Assembly (NCBI RefSeq): GCF_030052815.1
Contig: NC_079498.1
Span: 96,667,378 to 96,731,377, forward strand
Direction: 5' to 3'
DNA length: 64,000 nucleotides
DNA from: Hevea brasiliensis
Lineage: Eukaryota; Streptophyta; Magnoliopsida; Malpighiales; Euphorbiaceae
Shown: positions 12,075 through 23,706 of the stretch, piece after piece
Layout of the letters: every line of letters begins with the position of its first letter
How positions within the stretch are numbered: the stretch's first letter is position 1
Notes under the pieces: model-generated
The model's input: only the letters and a program-made list of their open reading frames with translations
Databases searched by the model: none
Told to the model about the DNA's origin: nothing
Translations under genes and position numbers: made by a program

Positions 12075-14290
12075 TTACTCAGGTGGGGAGGAGTTACAGG
12101 TTGTGATAGGTTTGGGGTTTGGTTGGGGAGTAGCATTACCGGAGAGTCCGGTGTAAGTCATTCTGAAGTGCTTGTGGGGAGCGAAGCACAGTTTAGGAGG
12201 TGTCATGGGTGGAGTATAGTCAAGGTTAGGAGCTGATGTACTACTGGATGCTTCCTGAGTGAAGACTTGGAGATTGTAGTTCCAAGGCACTGCATGAGTG
12301 TTTGTGACTGGGAGCTGAGCGGTTCGAGTGACTATTATTGGTGGTGGTGGTGTTGGTGCATTAGGGGCAGAAAAGGTTAATCTAGGATTGGGGGTGAAGG
12401 CATTCTGGCCAAATCTGGCTGTGTTCACTTCGCCCTCCGCCTTTGATCTTTTTTGGCATCTTAAAATTTTGAGGGACAGCATCCTCTTGACCTCTTACCG
12501 GAATCCCTCACAGTTGCGCAGATCATGATTAACTGCTCACCCACGGTAGGGGCATCCTGTGTCACTTTCTAATCCTAATGCCTGAGGGAAAAGGTAGCCT
12601 TCCCTTACTGCCATTGCAAAAATTCCTCCGTAGTGAGGAATCAGTTGATCTACCTCCGCAGTTGACTTTTCATCCTCAGGTCCTATCATGTTCACACCAC
12701 TGCCCGTACCATGATTGGGCAGGGGGTTTGAAGTGACATTGGGGAGAGAGCTGTTTCCTTCTATCTTTAACTACCCATTCTGATCAGAGCCTGTACTCTT
12801 CCTCTAAGAGCCCCGTAGTTATCAGTTGAGTGCCCGAGTGCCCCTCCATGATATTCACATCGGGCATTGGCGTCATACCACCTGGGGTATGGTGGCTGAA
12901 TTGGATCAAGGGGGATTGGCACTATTTGATTTATACCGAGGAGGTATCGGTATATTTCACTGAGTGGGAGGGAAAGAGGTGGATCAGGATTTCTCTGTGG
13001 TCTATGATTATTTTGGGGCGGTCTTGATTGAATAGGTTGAGGAGGTGGTCAGGGTTGGTAAGCTATTTGTAGTGGATACTGTGGGCGTGGATGAGGATAA
13101 TTTGGAAAAGGGGGTGGAATGTTTGCAATTGTTGGGCTATGAGCAGGAGGATATGGTCGGAAATTATTCTGAGGGAATTGGATTTGCCGGGTGATGGAGT
13201 GCACATCACCTTCTTTCTTTTTGCCAAAACTGGCAGTCTTCTTTGCAGGATTCTCAGTCAACTCCTGCAATCGTCCTAACCTGAGGTTAGCTTCAATCCT
13301 CTCGCCAGCTTAAATGATGTCTAAGAAGCTGTTTGAGGTGTTTCCAATCATCAGATTAAAATACGGAGCTTTTAATGTCTCAATGAAAAAAGAGCAGAGT
13401 TCATTATCAGTAACTGGAGGATACATCTCTGCTGCTTTCTCTCTCCACCTCTAGGCATACTCCTTGAAGCTTTTCCTTTCTCTCTGTACCAGATTTTGGA
13501 GGTCTCTCCTTGTGAGGGTTACGTCACAGTTGAATTTGTACTGTTTTATAAAGGCGTCGGCCAAATCTTTCCAGGAGCGCAGTTTGCTCCTATCTAACTG
13601 AATGCACCATCTCAGGGCTGCCCCGGAGAGACTTTTGTAGAAGAAATGGACCAGGAGTTTATCATCTTCCGTCAAGGTGGACATCTTGGCAATGTAAGCA
13701 GCCAGGTCAATGCGAGGGTCTGAGTTCCTGGTGTATTTGTCGAAGTCCGGGACTTTGAATTTGGGTGGCACCACCACATCCGGTATCTATCTTAATGATG
13801 ACACATCAACTGAACCATACATGTTCAGGCCCTCTATTTCCCTTAATCTTTCTTCAAGGGCAGAAAGCTTTTCATTCTCTCTGGCTCTGCTCTCTCATAC
13901 TGGATGACCTATTCCCCCAGTTGGGAAATAAGGGGCAGGGTGAACTGGAGGGATCGGGATTGAAAGGTGTGGCTCGACATTTGAGACAGCCGGGTAGTAG
14001 GGGAAAGGTAGGTCATTATTTAGGAGGGTCAGATTGACAGTGATTGTCAGATCCGGAATAGCTGGCTGAAAAGTAAAAGAGGTTAAAGCTTGGTGAGAAT
14101 CAATCGTCATAAAGGGTGGGGGAGGTAGTGGCAAGTTTGGTTCTGATGCAGGTTTATTTTGGGACATCTCCCTCATCAGTTTCATGAGCTTTGAGATTTG
14201 GTCTCTTAATTTGGAAACTTGTCCTTGTAGGTTCTGGACTTGTTCCTGATCTTCCATTAGTTTCTTCGTTCGTGATCTTATTAAGTACAC
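12075..14290 (-). pseudogene. Tat gag, broken
   Basis: The gag region reads from 14290 leftward. It starts with a short coiled-coil-like segment (VQNLQGQVSKLRDQISKL, near 14230-14180) and a Pro-rich stretch. The retrotransposon gag core follows (13777-13451), with LRWCIQLDRSKLRSW and the QRERKSFKEY end. A Pro/Tyr-rich linker (13270-13049), a Cys/His knuckle-like remnant near 12560-12510 and a Pro/Thr-rich tail (12482-12075) complete it. Gag packages the element RNA into virus-like particles. Several stops and frame changes break the reading frame. Confidence 0.75.
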
Positions 14291-14677
14291 TCGTCTTGGT
14301 CGAACTGCTTGTTCAGTCAGACTTGCTTTGCTTAAAGCAATGTTGATTTCTTGTGTGAAAAATCATTAAATGAATTTCAAATTTCATTAAAAATTAAAGG
14401 TCCTAATTTGGACAAAGGATACGGCGGCATCTGAAAGCCAGGAATGGGATCTGTGGAAGGAAAATTGCATCAATTTTATCATGGCATCGCTTGATAGTCT
14501 GACAGTGAATGACTGGATCAAATGCATGTCTATGATATTTGTACATATGGCACATTCGTCTTTTCGCATAACCCTAGCGAGGATAGTTCCTACGGGAGTC
14601 ATACTATTCATTCACAATTTTGCTAAACAATGGCCCAAAGTGATTTTATTAATCGAATAGTTCATACATATCATTCT

Positions 14678-16611
14678 TTACATTGGCCTAGGCTCAGGGA
14701 GACTTTTTATAATGCAATGACATCTTTTGAGATACTCATAGAATCTTTCTTCTTGTCTAGCGGGGTTGAATGTTTTCAAGGCATATTTAGATTTTGGCAA
14801 AAGCTCTTGTTTCCCTTGTGCCATCATTCTTTCCAGCTGATCAACATTTTCTCTTAGCTCTTGATAGAGAGTAACTTGTCTTTCCTTTTCGTTTCTTTCT
14901 TTGGCACACTCCTTCAAAATATCGTTGATAAGTTGTGCTTGCTCCTTCAGTTCAAGCTTCTTCTTTTTTCCCTCATGTTTATACTCTTCCATGAGTATCT
15001 CCTGGTATTTCATTTTCTCTTGCAGCTTGCCATTCCGAACTCCTGCCTATTTTATTGGAGCTTGGAAAGAGATCTTTTCCCTTTCTCACCATGTTTCTTG
15101 TTCCTCAAACTCTGCTTTTTCGATCATTGCCTCTTCCCTGAGCCTTTTTACCTCTCTTTTGAGGATCTTTTGTTGGTCCTCCAACTGCCTTATCCATTCT
15201 TATAATTGCTGGTTCTCGATATCCGATTTTTATAGGGAGCCGAACAAACGAGCATTAGCTTCTTCTGAAAGGATGTTCCAATAAGGGATGCTACCTTCAA
15301 GTTCTGTTGGCTCGGCAGTTAGGTGTCCTTGATCCCTGCTGGCCCTCCGTTTAAGATAATCTTTCGTGGCACTCGGACCTTTAGGCGATCTTTCCATCAT
15401 AGTGACATTCTCTCAGGATTTGCGGAATACTTTCAATTCTTCCTCGCTACCGAGCTCACGATAGAAATGAAATCGATGGTATTCCTCAACACTGAGCGCT
15501 GATTGGGTTGAATCGAACTGCCTCATTATCAAAGCCGGGGTGTAATTTGTGTATCCGGTCACTCCGATCAAAGATACCGAATGACTACTCCCTGTACTGA
15601 ACAAAATTGGCTGACCTAACGTCCACAATTTCCTCCAGCAGTAGTTGTGACTGTTGAAGTTCAAAATCTGCTCTTGCCACTTTAGCTCGTTCTTTGGACT
15701 GATCGCTAGTCTAGCCATTTTCTCAATAAGTGGCTGGCCAGGATACCAAGTTAACCCCTTAGTCTCCAGAGGACACATGTGACTGAGGATCCAGAGGTAT
15801 AACAATTGAGAATAGCACTTAATAGATCCCCTGCCTTATTGTCGACAATAAGTAAAAGTTAATAGAGTTTCTGCAAGGATCGCCGGTATTGGGTTGAACT
15901 TCTGCTTTTCTACTGCCCAGAACATCTCCGTGACACTACAGGTTATAATTCCAAAGGCCCAGGGAATAAGATGAGGCCATAGATCCCCAAAGCTAGTGCT
16001 AATGAAGCTTGCTCCCATTGTTCATCTCAGATGTGCAGGTCCAACTGCTTCTTGAGGTAGGTCCAATACCATCCATGTGTGTTCCCTTTGATAGTTTCTC
16101 TTGCCTTTGCTTCCTCTGGGGGAATTCCCAACATATGCATGAACCGTTTCCAAGTCTGCCTACGCTTGAGGTGTATGTAGATCCAATTATGTGCCACATA
16201 AGGAATCTCCAGCAGTGCCTGATATTCTTCCATAGTAGGGGTCGTATCGATGTCGTTGAAGGAGAACACCCCATACTTGGGATTCCAAAATGACAGCATG
16301 GCCTTTAGCGCCGGAACTTAGACTTTGACTCATATCAAGGTTGCAATTCTTCCATATTTTTCCTCATACCTCGCCTTGACATGATTGGGAAGCAACTTCC
16401 AACTACTAGATAGACCCTTGAGACCGGTCATTCTGACCTCAACCTTGCTTGGGTCTAATGGAGGTAACAGGCCCGCATCTGCCCTGGTTACATCACCTTG
16501 TGGGTACATTAAACTATGAAGTGGTCCGAACCACGGTCTAGCGTTCTGTTCTGGTCTAGGAACTTCTTCCACCAACTGACTCGAGGATGCCATATTAAAA
16601 TTGATGTTCAT
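14678..16611 (-). pseudogene. Tat ORF1 (DUF7745-like protein upstream of gag), broken
   Basis: An extra ORF precedes gag. The likely start is at 16611 or the in-frame ATG at 16593 (MASSSQLVEEVPRPEQN). Pieces 16611-16330, 16299-16027, 16018-15836, 15805-15413 and 15013-14678 follow one another with stops or shifts between. Motifs such as FWNPKYGVFSFNDID, PTMEEYQALLEIPYV, LYLWILSHMCPLE and the NYTPALIMRQFDSTQSAL stretch resemble the DUF7745 family, common in plant retroelement polyproteins and ORF1 of Ogre elements. The last piece is a strongly charged coiled coil (KKKKLELKEQAQLIND). The protein's role is not established. Confidence 0.7.
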
Positions 16612-17430
16612 TCTTTTACGGACCCTAATTCTGTGATGCCTGTGGAGAAAACTTGTTAGCAGGACAAATTCAGGTAATTTTGAATTATACTATTAGCGGG
16701 GTGATACCCACAAGTAGGAAAATGTGTAGATCTTCCTAACGGTATGATTCAAAATTACCCTAAAAAATAAAAAACATAAGAAAACACAATCAGAGCAGGG
16801 TGAAAGCAAGTATGTCCCTTTTGTCCTAAAATAAGGAGAATCCTAGTACCGGGTAGGCGCTATCTAATCAAATAGTTCTATCTTATGAGGTAGTTTGCTA
16901 CGGCTTCCAGCTACTGTGATAGTTTAGCTCAAGGTCTAATTTTCTAAAAGTCACAGGTTCCCAAATTGCCCCTACTGTAAACAGTAGAGCCCCATTCCAT
17001 CACCATGATACTAACGGGAGAATTTCACAGGTATCGCGGTAAATGGAACGAGTTTCAATTTGAGCAGAAGCCTTCACAGATACTAATGGGGTAAAACCCA
17101 CGTGTACCGCTACATGACTCCCTCATACTTTCCTAAAGGGTATGAAAGCCCGGGTATAGGGCTGAGGTGTGTGAGGACATTGTGTAAGTACTCAGTGTGT
17201 GAAAGGACATTTTTACCTCTTCCCTTTGTGGGGGAGTTTCTTTTTGCATTTTTTGTTTTGACAATAGTTGCTGTGTGAAATAAGACAAGTAAAAATGGTT
17301 AGAATGATAACAAATATCAAGATTTTTGAATTTTGCGAATTAAAACCCCCCCTCCCAATTACGATTTCACTTTATAAGAGCATAAAACTAAATCTATTCT
17401 TGGACCTCTAAATGATGGTAAAAACCTGAT
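16612..17430 (-). other. leader region of the Tat element
   Basis: About 0.8 kb lies between the primer-binding site and ORF1. It has no long ORF. It includes a C-run (about 17346-17354) and a partial duplication around GATACTAACGGGAG / GATACTAATGGGG near 17007 and 17077. This is the expected untranslated leader. Confidence 0.6.
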
Positions 17431-17449
17431 GTCCCCAGTGGAGTCGCCA
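17431..17449 (-). other. primer-binding site of the Tat element
   Basis: On the minus strand this reads TGGCGACTCCACTGGGGAC, three bases after the LTR end TTATAACA. PBSs of this form are usual in Tat/Ogre elements, where they are reported to match a tRNA-Arg; that tRNA assignment is from memory. Confidence 0.8.
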
Positions 17450-17878
17450 AGCTGTTATAAGGTATTTTACGATCGCCTGGACGAAAGCTCTTCACTGAAG
17501 TGGGAAAAGTGAGGATCGCCACTTTAATTTTGAGGGAAATTAAAGAAAACCATTAAAAGGAAACCACTTCAAAAGAGAAAAAGAGATTCTAGGTTCGAGG
17601 TCTATATACGGGCGGGGAAGGTGTTAAGCACCCCGCCTCGTCCCTCAACGAGGGTAAACAAATTTAATGTTATGCTCTTTATAAATTAAAAAGATAATTA
17701 GAGGGCTGGGATAGGGATGATGTTAATCGTTTGTGCATAATAAAGGAGTGTTTGATATTTCACTTATTTTGGGTTGCCCAAGAACACGAGTTCGTGAGAT
17801 GGCCCTTTAGTGAATAGGTGTCAAATAAAGTTATCTTGTATATTAGAGTTGTGTTATTTTAATTTTGATTTCGTTAAG

Positions 17879-18330
17879 AGAGCTCGGATAAGAAGTTTCT
17901 ACTGATCTCTTGATATGTTTTATTAAGAGTTTTAGGCGGGAGATTTCGGATAAGAACTCTCCTCCGATCTCCACATATTTTATAGAGGTTTTGGTTGAGA
18001 AACGGTAAGAACTCTCCCCCGCTCTTTTAAAAATTTAAATGAAGGATATCAGATAAGAACTCTCCTCCGATCTCCGTGTTTTTCTTATTTGAATGAGGAT
18101 CAGGTAAGAACTATCCTCCGACCTCTTAAAGTGTTTGGTTCAAAATTTTAAATGGAGGATCTCGGATAAGAACTCTCCTCCGATCTCCGTGTTTTTTATT
18201 TGAATGAGGATCGGGTAAGAACTCTCCCCCGACCTCTTAAAGTGTTTAGTTCAAAATTTTAAAGGAGGATCTCGGATAAGAACTCTCCTCTGACCTCCGA
18301 GTTTTAATTTGAATGAGGATCGGGTAATGT
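17879..18330. repeat. GATCTCGGATAAGAACTCTCC tandem array in the Tat LTR
   Basis: About nine imperfect copies of a unit with core GGATAAGAACTCTCC followed by TCCGATCTCC or CCCGACCTC lie 45-60 bases apart. Two variants alternate (GATCTCGGATAAGAA and GATCGGGTAAGAA), giving a higher-order period of roughly 105 bases. Confidence 0.8.
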
Positions 18331-19257
18331 GTTCGTGATATAAGACTGAACTTTTCACCGATCTCGTATATGACTATCTTGTCCGAACTCTTTGGCTGGC
18401 TATATCTGATCTCTTTCGGCTACTAGTCTGGGGTCCAATCTTATCTCGATTCCTGCTCTATTATGCTATTTCCTAGACTCGCTTAGTAGCATGACCTCAT
18501 AACTTTTCCTCTGATTCCCTATTCATTCTTTGATTATTTTTATTTATTCAAAAGAAACTTTCACATTGGGATACTGCTACCAACATTTTTATTAAATTAT
18601 CTACAAGTTACCCACAACTGAAACACCTATATTCGAAGGAAATAAAAACTAAGAACAAATAAATAACGTGAACTATTGAATAGGAAAAGTAAACTTAAGA
18701 GAATAACTATCGGCCTGAAGAATCTATGTGGGGATCTTTAGTATAACTGAACTTAATGAAAAGTTCGAGAATAAAAGCAAAAAAAGTAAAACGCGAGCAT
18801 TTGGCAAAGTAACAGTCTAGACACTTACCTGTGTGAGGTCGAGGCTATCAAACTGACTTCGGAGATCACAAATATTATAGAGTTGAAAGCTGGTGGTACA
18901 GGGACCAATGCTTACTTCGGGATTGCGAGAACCAAGTTAAAATGTAGTCCAGCCGAAGCGACGGAAACCGGGTCAGAATGAGATCAAGCTGAGAGAATAA
19001 TATGTTGATGTTGGGGTGATGAAGACAAGACTGAATGGAAATGGTATAGTAGAGTGATGAACAGACTGAAAATGAAGGATTTCAGGGTTCGAAAACTCTA
19101 TCAATGGAGATACTCAAGAAAACTAGTTTTTGAAGTTTCTCAATTTTATGCAAGCTCAGAATGGCAAAGTAGCAAGACTGAATTAGATTTCAGAGCCTTT
19201 CCACTATAATCACCACTACCTTTTTTTTGCCCATCTCCTCTACAGTATTGCATGCAG

Positions 19258-19267
19258 GTATTTATAG
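19258..19267 (-). promoter_or_regulatory. TATA box of the Tat element
   Basis: The minus strand reads CTATAAATAC. It is well placed to drive the retroelement RNA leftward through R-U5 and the PBS. Confidence 0.55.
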
Positions 19268-19910
19268 GGAACGGGTGCTACTAATGAAGGGTCAGGATCT
19301 CCCCTTGGGGAGACGGAAGGTTTAGATCTAAAAGGACATAATCCGACGTCTGAAAATTAAAAGGAATCAAAACGAACGACTGGGATCCTATTCAAAATAT
19401 ATGTCCTTTCTCTTCTTAATCCAATCGCCAGTGGTCTTGCTCGCCGATGCAGATCCAAAGGCTGGAATAAAAGGCGCTGCACTGCTGCCCGCTTTTTGAT
19501 CCAAGGGCTCCGGGTTCATCTTTACAAGTATGATCAATGGTGGAGATTGAGATGTACAGAACTGCCGTAACTGTTTTCGCGCCTGTCAGCAATGTGGGCG
19601 ATTTTGCAAATGGGGCGTTCGGTGAAGATTTGATCATGCCTGCAATGCTTTAACTACCTTGGCTCTGATTATGTAGAGAGTTATTGGAAGTCATCTCGTC
19701 CTCTTCGTGCTTTCCGATCTCTATTCCTTTCGATCTCTCTATTATGACCCTCTTCTTTTCCGATCTGTCTCATATCGTGCCTCTCATCGCTTCCCGATCT
19801 CTCCCATTCCAGAACCTTCCTCTTTATCCGATCTGTCTTAGTCAAAGCAATTAATTCTTCGGTTACCGATGCATACGCGTTGGTTTCTGTATACAATAAA
19901 TGCTCAGGCC

Positions 19911-20640
19911 CTATATATATGCACCAGTGAGAAAACTCCTCCACACTTCATTTCTCTTCCTTCCATTTCTCCATTTCTCCTATTCTAGCTTCTCCGGTGA
20001 CAATTCCGATTATGGTGACTGCTTTTGATCTTTTTCTGACTGTTTTCTTTGCTCCTCGACTGAAAATTTACGATCCTGGTGATCGGAGAAACATGAGAAT
20101 GATATCTGATGACAGTGAAGGAACCAGACTAATTTTCCGATCAGGATTCTAAACGACGATCATGCCGATCTCGAATCGGTCCACCAGTATAATTGGTGTG
20201 CTGATCTCGGGCAAGAGTACTACTAATTTCAATCTTAATGTCGGTGACCGCCTCTTGAAGTTTATTTGGCTCCTCACCACATCGGGCATCCCGACTGCAG
20301 CTCGGTTCTGGTCGATGACATCAACAATGACTCCACTCACCATCATGAGAATCATAGTTACTCCATCTGAGCTGCACATCTATCTAATGCCTTTGGCTGG
20401 CTTTCTGATCAAACACATCTTTTGATTCAGCTACAAGATTAGGCTTTGACATAGATTCTTACTAGGTAGAATGTAGTGCCGATCTTTAGAGATCGCCCAA
20501 ATGATGTAATCTGACCTTTAAAGGTTCTCTTAATGATGTAATCCGATCTCTTGAGATCGCTCAAATGATGTAATCTGACCTTTTGGAAATGAAATGAAAT
20601 TTTATTTGAAGGTTATTATTTAATTATTGCATTGGTTATT
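19911..20640 (+). other. possible small plus-strand transcription unit inside the Tat LTR
   Basis: A TATA-like CTATATATAT (19911-19920) is followed by a pyrimidine-rich leader and an ATG at 20011 that opens a 46-codon frame. A second ATG at 20162 opens an 87-codon frame ending at 20425. After a short triplicated segment (core AATGATGTAATC, near 20500, 20535 and 20570) comes AAATGAAATGAAATTTTA, which resembles the sequence just after the Transposase_28-like gene (near 22900). I recognise no protein domain. The unit may be a real small gene or chance. Confidence 0.3.
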
Positions 20641-20868
20641 TTCCGATCTCTGATGTGCATATCCGATCTGATCTCTAACTAAATTGTCATTAGCCGATCT
20701 GCGGCTCTGAAAATTCGCACAATCTGATAACCCTAGCTAGCCTATCTCATTTTATTCGATTTTATTATTGTGTTTCTGGAACTTTCCCGCGACGTGTCAA
20801 GAAAGCGGGTCTATTCCGCTAACCGAAGAGCCGCTTGGGACTTCATGAGCATTAAATGCTCAGACGGG

Positions 20869-20876
20869 TATAAATA
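20869..20876 (+). promoter_or_regulatory. TATA box for the LTR-embedded antisense gene
   Basis: TATAAATA lies about 160 bases before the ATG at 21032 and is followed by a 5' leader rich in CTTC. It faces opposite to the retroelement's own TATA box. Confidence 0.6.
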
Positions 20877-21031
20877 GGGGGAGGGTCAATCAATTGCTCC
20901 CTTATGTCACTTTCAGCACTTTGCTAGCAACTTCAAAATTCTCTCGTTTCTTCAAGTTTTTCCGGCACCGATCACATTCCGGTAAGGGTTTTAATCCTTT
21001 TCTTAGTTAAACTTCTTTTATTTCTTTAAAA

Positions 21032-22853
21032 ATGAGCGACGCTAAGGGTCAGAGAGCGGCGAGCCCCCCTTCCGTCCATATTTCTTGGACGTCAGACGAA
21101 GTTGAGGTAGTCAGGCCAAGTAGGCGACCTGAGCCTCCTACGACCTCTGCTTCAGCCCACGGTTAAGCGGCACAATCAAGACGAACACCTTCCTCTGGGA
21201 GAGAAAATCTTCCCGTGGACGAGTTGCCGTCAATCCTCCAAGAAACCAATCTGCAATTCATTAATCAAGAGTACAACCTTTAGACCGACTCGTACGAGCT
21301 TGTCAGATGCCATGGCGATCTCCGAGCCGATCACTTCTTTGAAGAAAATGATGCGATCATGGTATATGAAGAGCAATTAAAAGCCGGGCTTCGGTTTCCC
21401 CTTGACGACTTCTTCAAGGACGTTCTGAAGTTCCATCACGTATGTATAGCCCAAGTACATTCGAACTCATGGCGAATTCTGGTGGCTTTTAGAGGCTTAT
21501 GCCGAGCCAAGAAGCTCGAGCCTACAGCAAAGGTTTTTGCCGAGCTGCATAGACTTACTCGTCGAAAGGACGACGAGTATTGGTTCTTCCAAGCCAAACC
21601 GCACTGTGGGCTTTTTACCGATCTCCCCTCTTCACTGAAGAATTGGAATAATCACTTCTTTATGTTGAGGAGCAAGATTCAAAATGGTTTTGAAGGTTTT
21701 CCATGTAACTGGCAATATCTGGGCCCATCAATTCCAAATAAGGTCGCCCTGAGTAGGGACGAGGGTGCCATGGTAATGGAATTGAAGGATCAGGCGGCCA
21801 CTCACAAGTATTCATGCTTATACGCTGTTATGGCCGAACTGAGATGGTGGCTAATGCGGATGATCGCCAATGAAGACTATGAACTGTAGCTCTCTGACCT
21901 CGGACCCGGGACCGGTATAACCTAAATCTTTAGTCTCCTGATTTAGGTAATCTCACTAACTATTTTTCTGTGCAGAAATGGGTGGAGGCGAAGGCGCAAA
22001 GGAGAGCTGCAAGCGGAAAAGAGAGGTCCCCTGGAAGGTACGAGAAATGAAGATCGCCGCGGCATCACAGACGCCAAGGCGGGATTCGGGAGAAGTGCCG
22101 GGAGACTCGTCCCGACCTTCGAGACAACCGGTCCCAGAAGTAGAGGTAGCTCCTTCTCCCCCTCGACAAGAAGAGCCACCACCTCCACCTGTTCCTTCAA
22201 GTGCGGAAGGGGGGTCTTCCCAACCTACTATGAGGACCCTTTCTCGTGGTGCCCAAGTCCTCATTCATTCTATGGAGAAGAACCGATCTGTTTGGGAAAA
22301 TCCGAGCTTGGCCAAAGTTCTGGGTGCTACCATATGCCTCCAGGAGGACCGAAACAGGCTGACCTCGGGTAGCATTGACGATCTCCTGGCTCAGACAATG
22401 AGTTTGAGCATAGAGAGCCTGGTGAACTAGCATATAATCAGGGAAAAGGCTCATCTTCTGAGGCAGGAGATTCTGAAAGCGGTCCAGGACGCAGCTTTCG
22501 CCCGAGCCCAACTTTCATCTGCCCAAGACTATATTACTGAAATCGAAGGTCGGATGAAATCCTACGAGGATAAACTGGCCAAACAGGCTCGTGAACTTGG
22601 GGAAGCTCGGTCGCTCCGAACTACCGACGTCGCTCGCCTTACTGAGGAGCTCAAAGTGAAGGAAGAAGAGGCTGTGACGAGGGAAGCTGGTGCTTATGTG
22701 AATGCACACAGCGATCTTCTGGCTGAGCTCGAGAGGCATTATCCTGGGGAAGACTTCTCCTGGATGGTGGATCTTGCTCTCCGACACGAAGAGGGGAGTG
22801 AGGACGAAACCGAGAGAGAGGGAGAGAATGAGCGAAATGTTAATGTAGAATAG
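21032..22853 (+). pseudogene. antisense ORF in the Tat LTR, Transposase_28-like protein, broken
   Basis: A two-exon gene is inferred: 21032-21914 and 21976-22853, with a 61-base GT...AG intron. The frame is kept across the junction, giving 587 codons. The first exon contains a Transposase_28 (putative gypsy-type transposon) domain, with motifs LRFPLDDFFKDVL, HSNSWRILVAFRGLC and DDEYWFFQAK. The second exon encodes a Pro-rich segment (SPPRQEEPPPPP), then a charged, coiled-coil-like C-terminus (LAKQARELGEARSL) and an acidic tail. In-frame stops at 21161, 21281, 21887 and 22428 break it; each would be Gln if one C had not become T. It runs opposite to the retroelement. Proteins of this type are known as additional ORFs of plant Tat elements; their function is unknown. 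Confidence 0.72.
21915..21975 (+). other. predicted intron of the antisense ORF
   Basis: The donor GGTATAACC and the acceptor TTTTTCTGTGCAG, preceded by a T-rich tract, bound 61 bases. Removing it joins the two coding segments in one frame. It is short for a plant intron. Confidence 0.55.
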
Positions 22854-23217
22854 GCTGGGGGTGACCTTCCAACCGAATGACTTGTACTTTTATTTTGAGA
22901 TGAAATGAAATCCTTTTTGTTTAATTTCTTGATGAGATCAGAAAGTATCTAAATTGTATGAGTGCTTGATTGTTTGAACATATTAGAACATCAAACTTAA
23001 AAGCGATTATTAATCTAAGTATAAGAGGTCGGAACTACATTGTAACCATGAGATCGGCCTAAGCAGAGACCAAATACCGGGTAGAACTTTAGATCATTAA
23101 AATTGGAAAGTTGATTTGAATTCTTAAGATCGGAATCACCATTAAGTCAGACTGAAACCTTAACTTTATTAAATGATTTTCCACAACATTTGTAAAGGAG
23201 AGATCGAAAATAAGACT

Positions 23218-23706
23218 GGATGGCATGGAGACCTGATATTGGTTTGATCTCCTCTGACGAGAGGTCAGAAATGAGATTGGATGGCATGGAGACCTGATAT
23301 TGGTTTGATCTCCTTTGACAAGAGATCGGAAATGCAATCGGATGGCATGGAGATCTGATATTGGTTTGATCTCCTTTGACAAGAGATCGGAAATGCAATC
23401 GGATGGCATGGAGACCTGATATTGGTTTGATCTCCTTTGACGAGAGATCGGAAATGAGATTGGATGGCGTGGAGATCTGATATTAGTTTGATCTCCTTTG
23501 ACAAGAGATCGGAAATGCAATCGGATGGCATAGAGACCTGATATTGGTTTGATCTCCTTTGACGAGAGATCGAAAATGAGATTGGATGGCATGGAGATCT
23601 GATATTGGTTTGATCTCCTTTGATAAGAGATCGGAAATGAGATTGGATGGCATAGAGATCTGATATTGGTTTGATCTCCTTTGAAAAGAGATCGGAAATG
23701 TAATCG
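23218..23706. repeat. 61-bp minisatellite, 8 copies
   Basis: Units start at 23218, 23279, 23340, 23401, 23462, 23523, 23584 and 23645, exactly 61 bases apart. The unit opens GGATGGCATGGAGACCTGAT and contains TTTGATCTCCTTTGA. Copies differ by a few bases. Minus-strand ORFs across it are by-products of a stop-poor repeat whose length is not a multiple of three. Confidence 0.95.

Noticed and set aside
21943..22511. Minus-strand ORFs opposite the Transposase_28-like gene
   Set aside because: They are Pro/Ser/Gly-rich shadows of the GC-rich plus-strand coding region.
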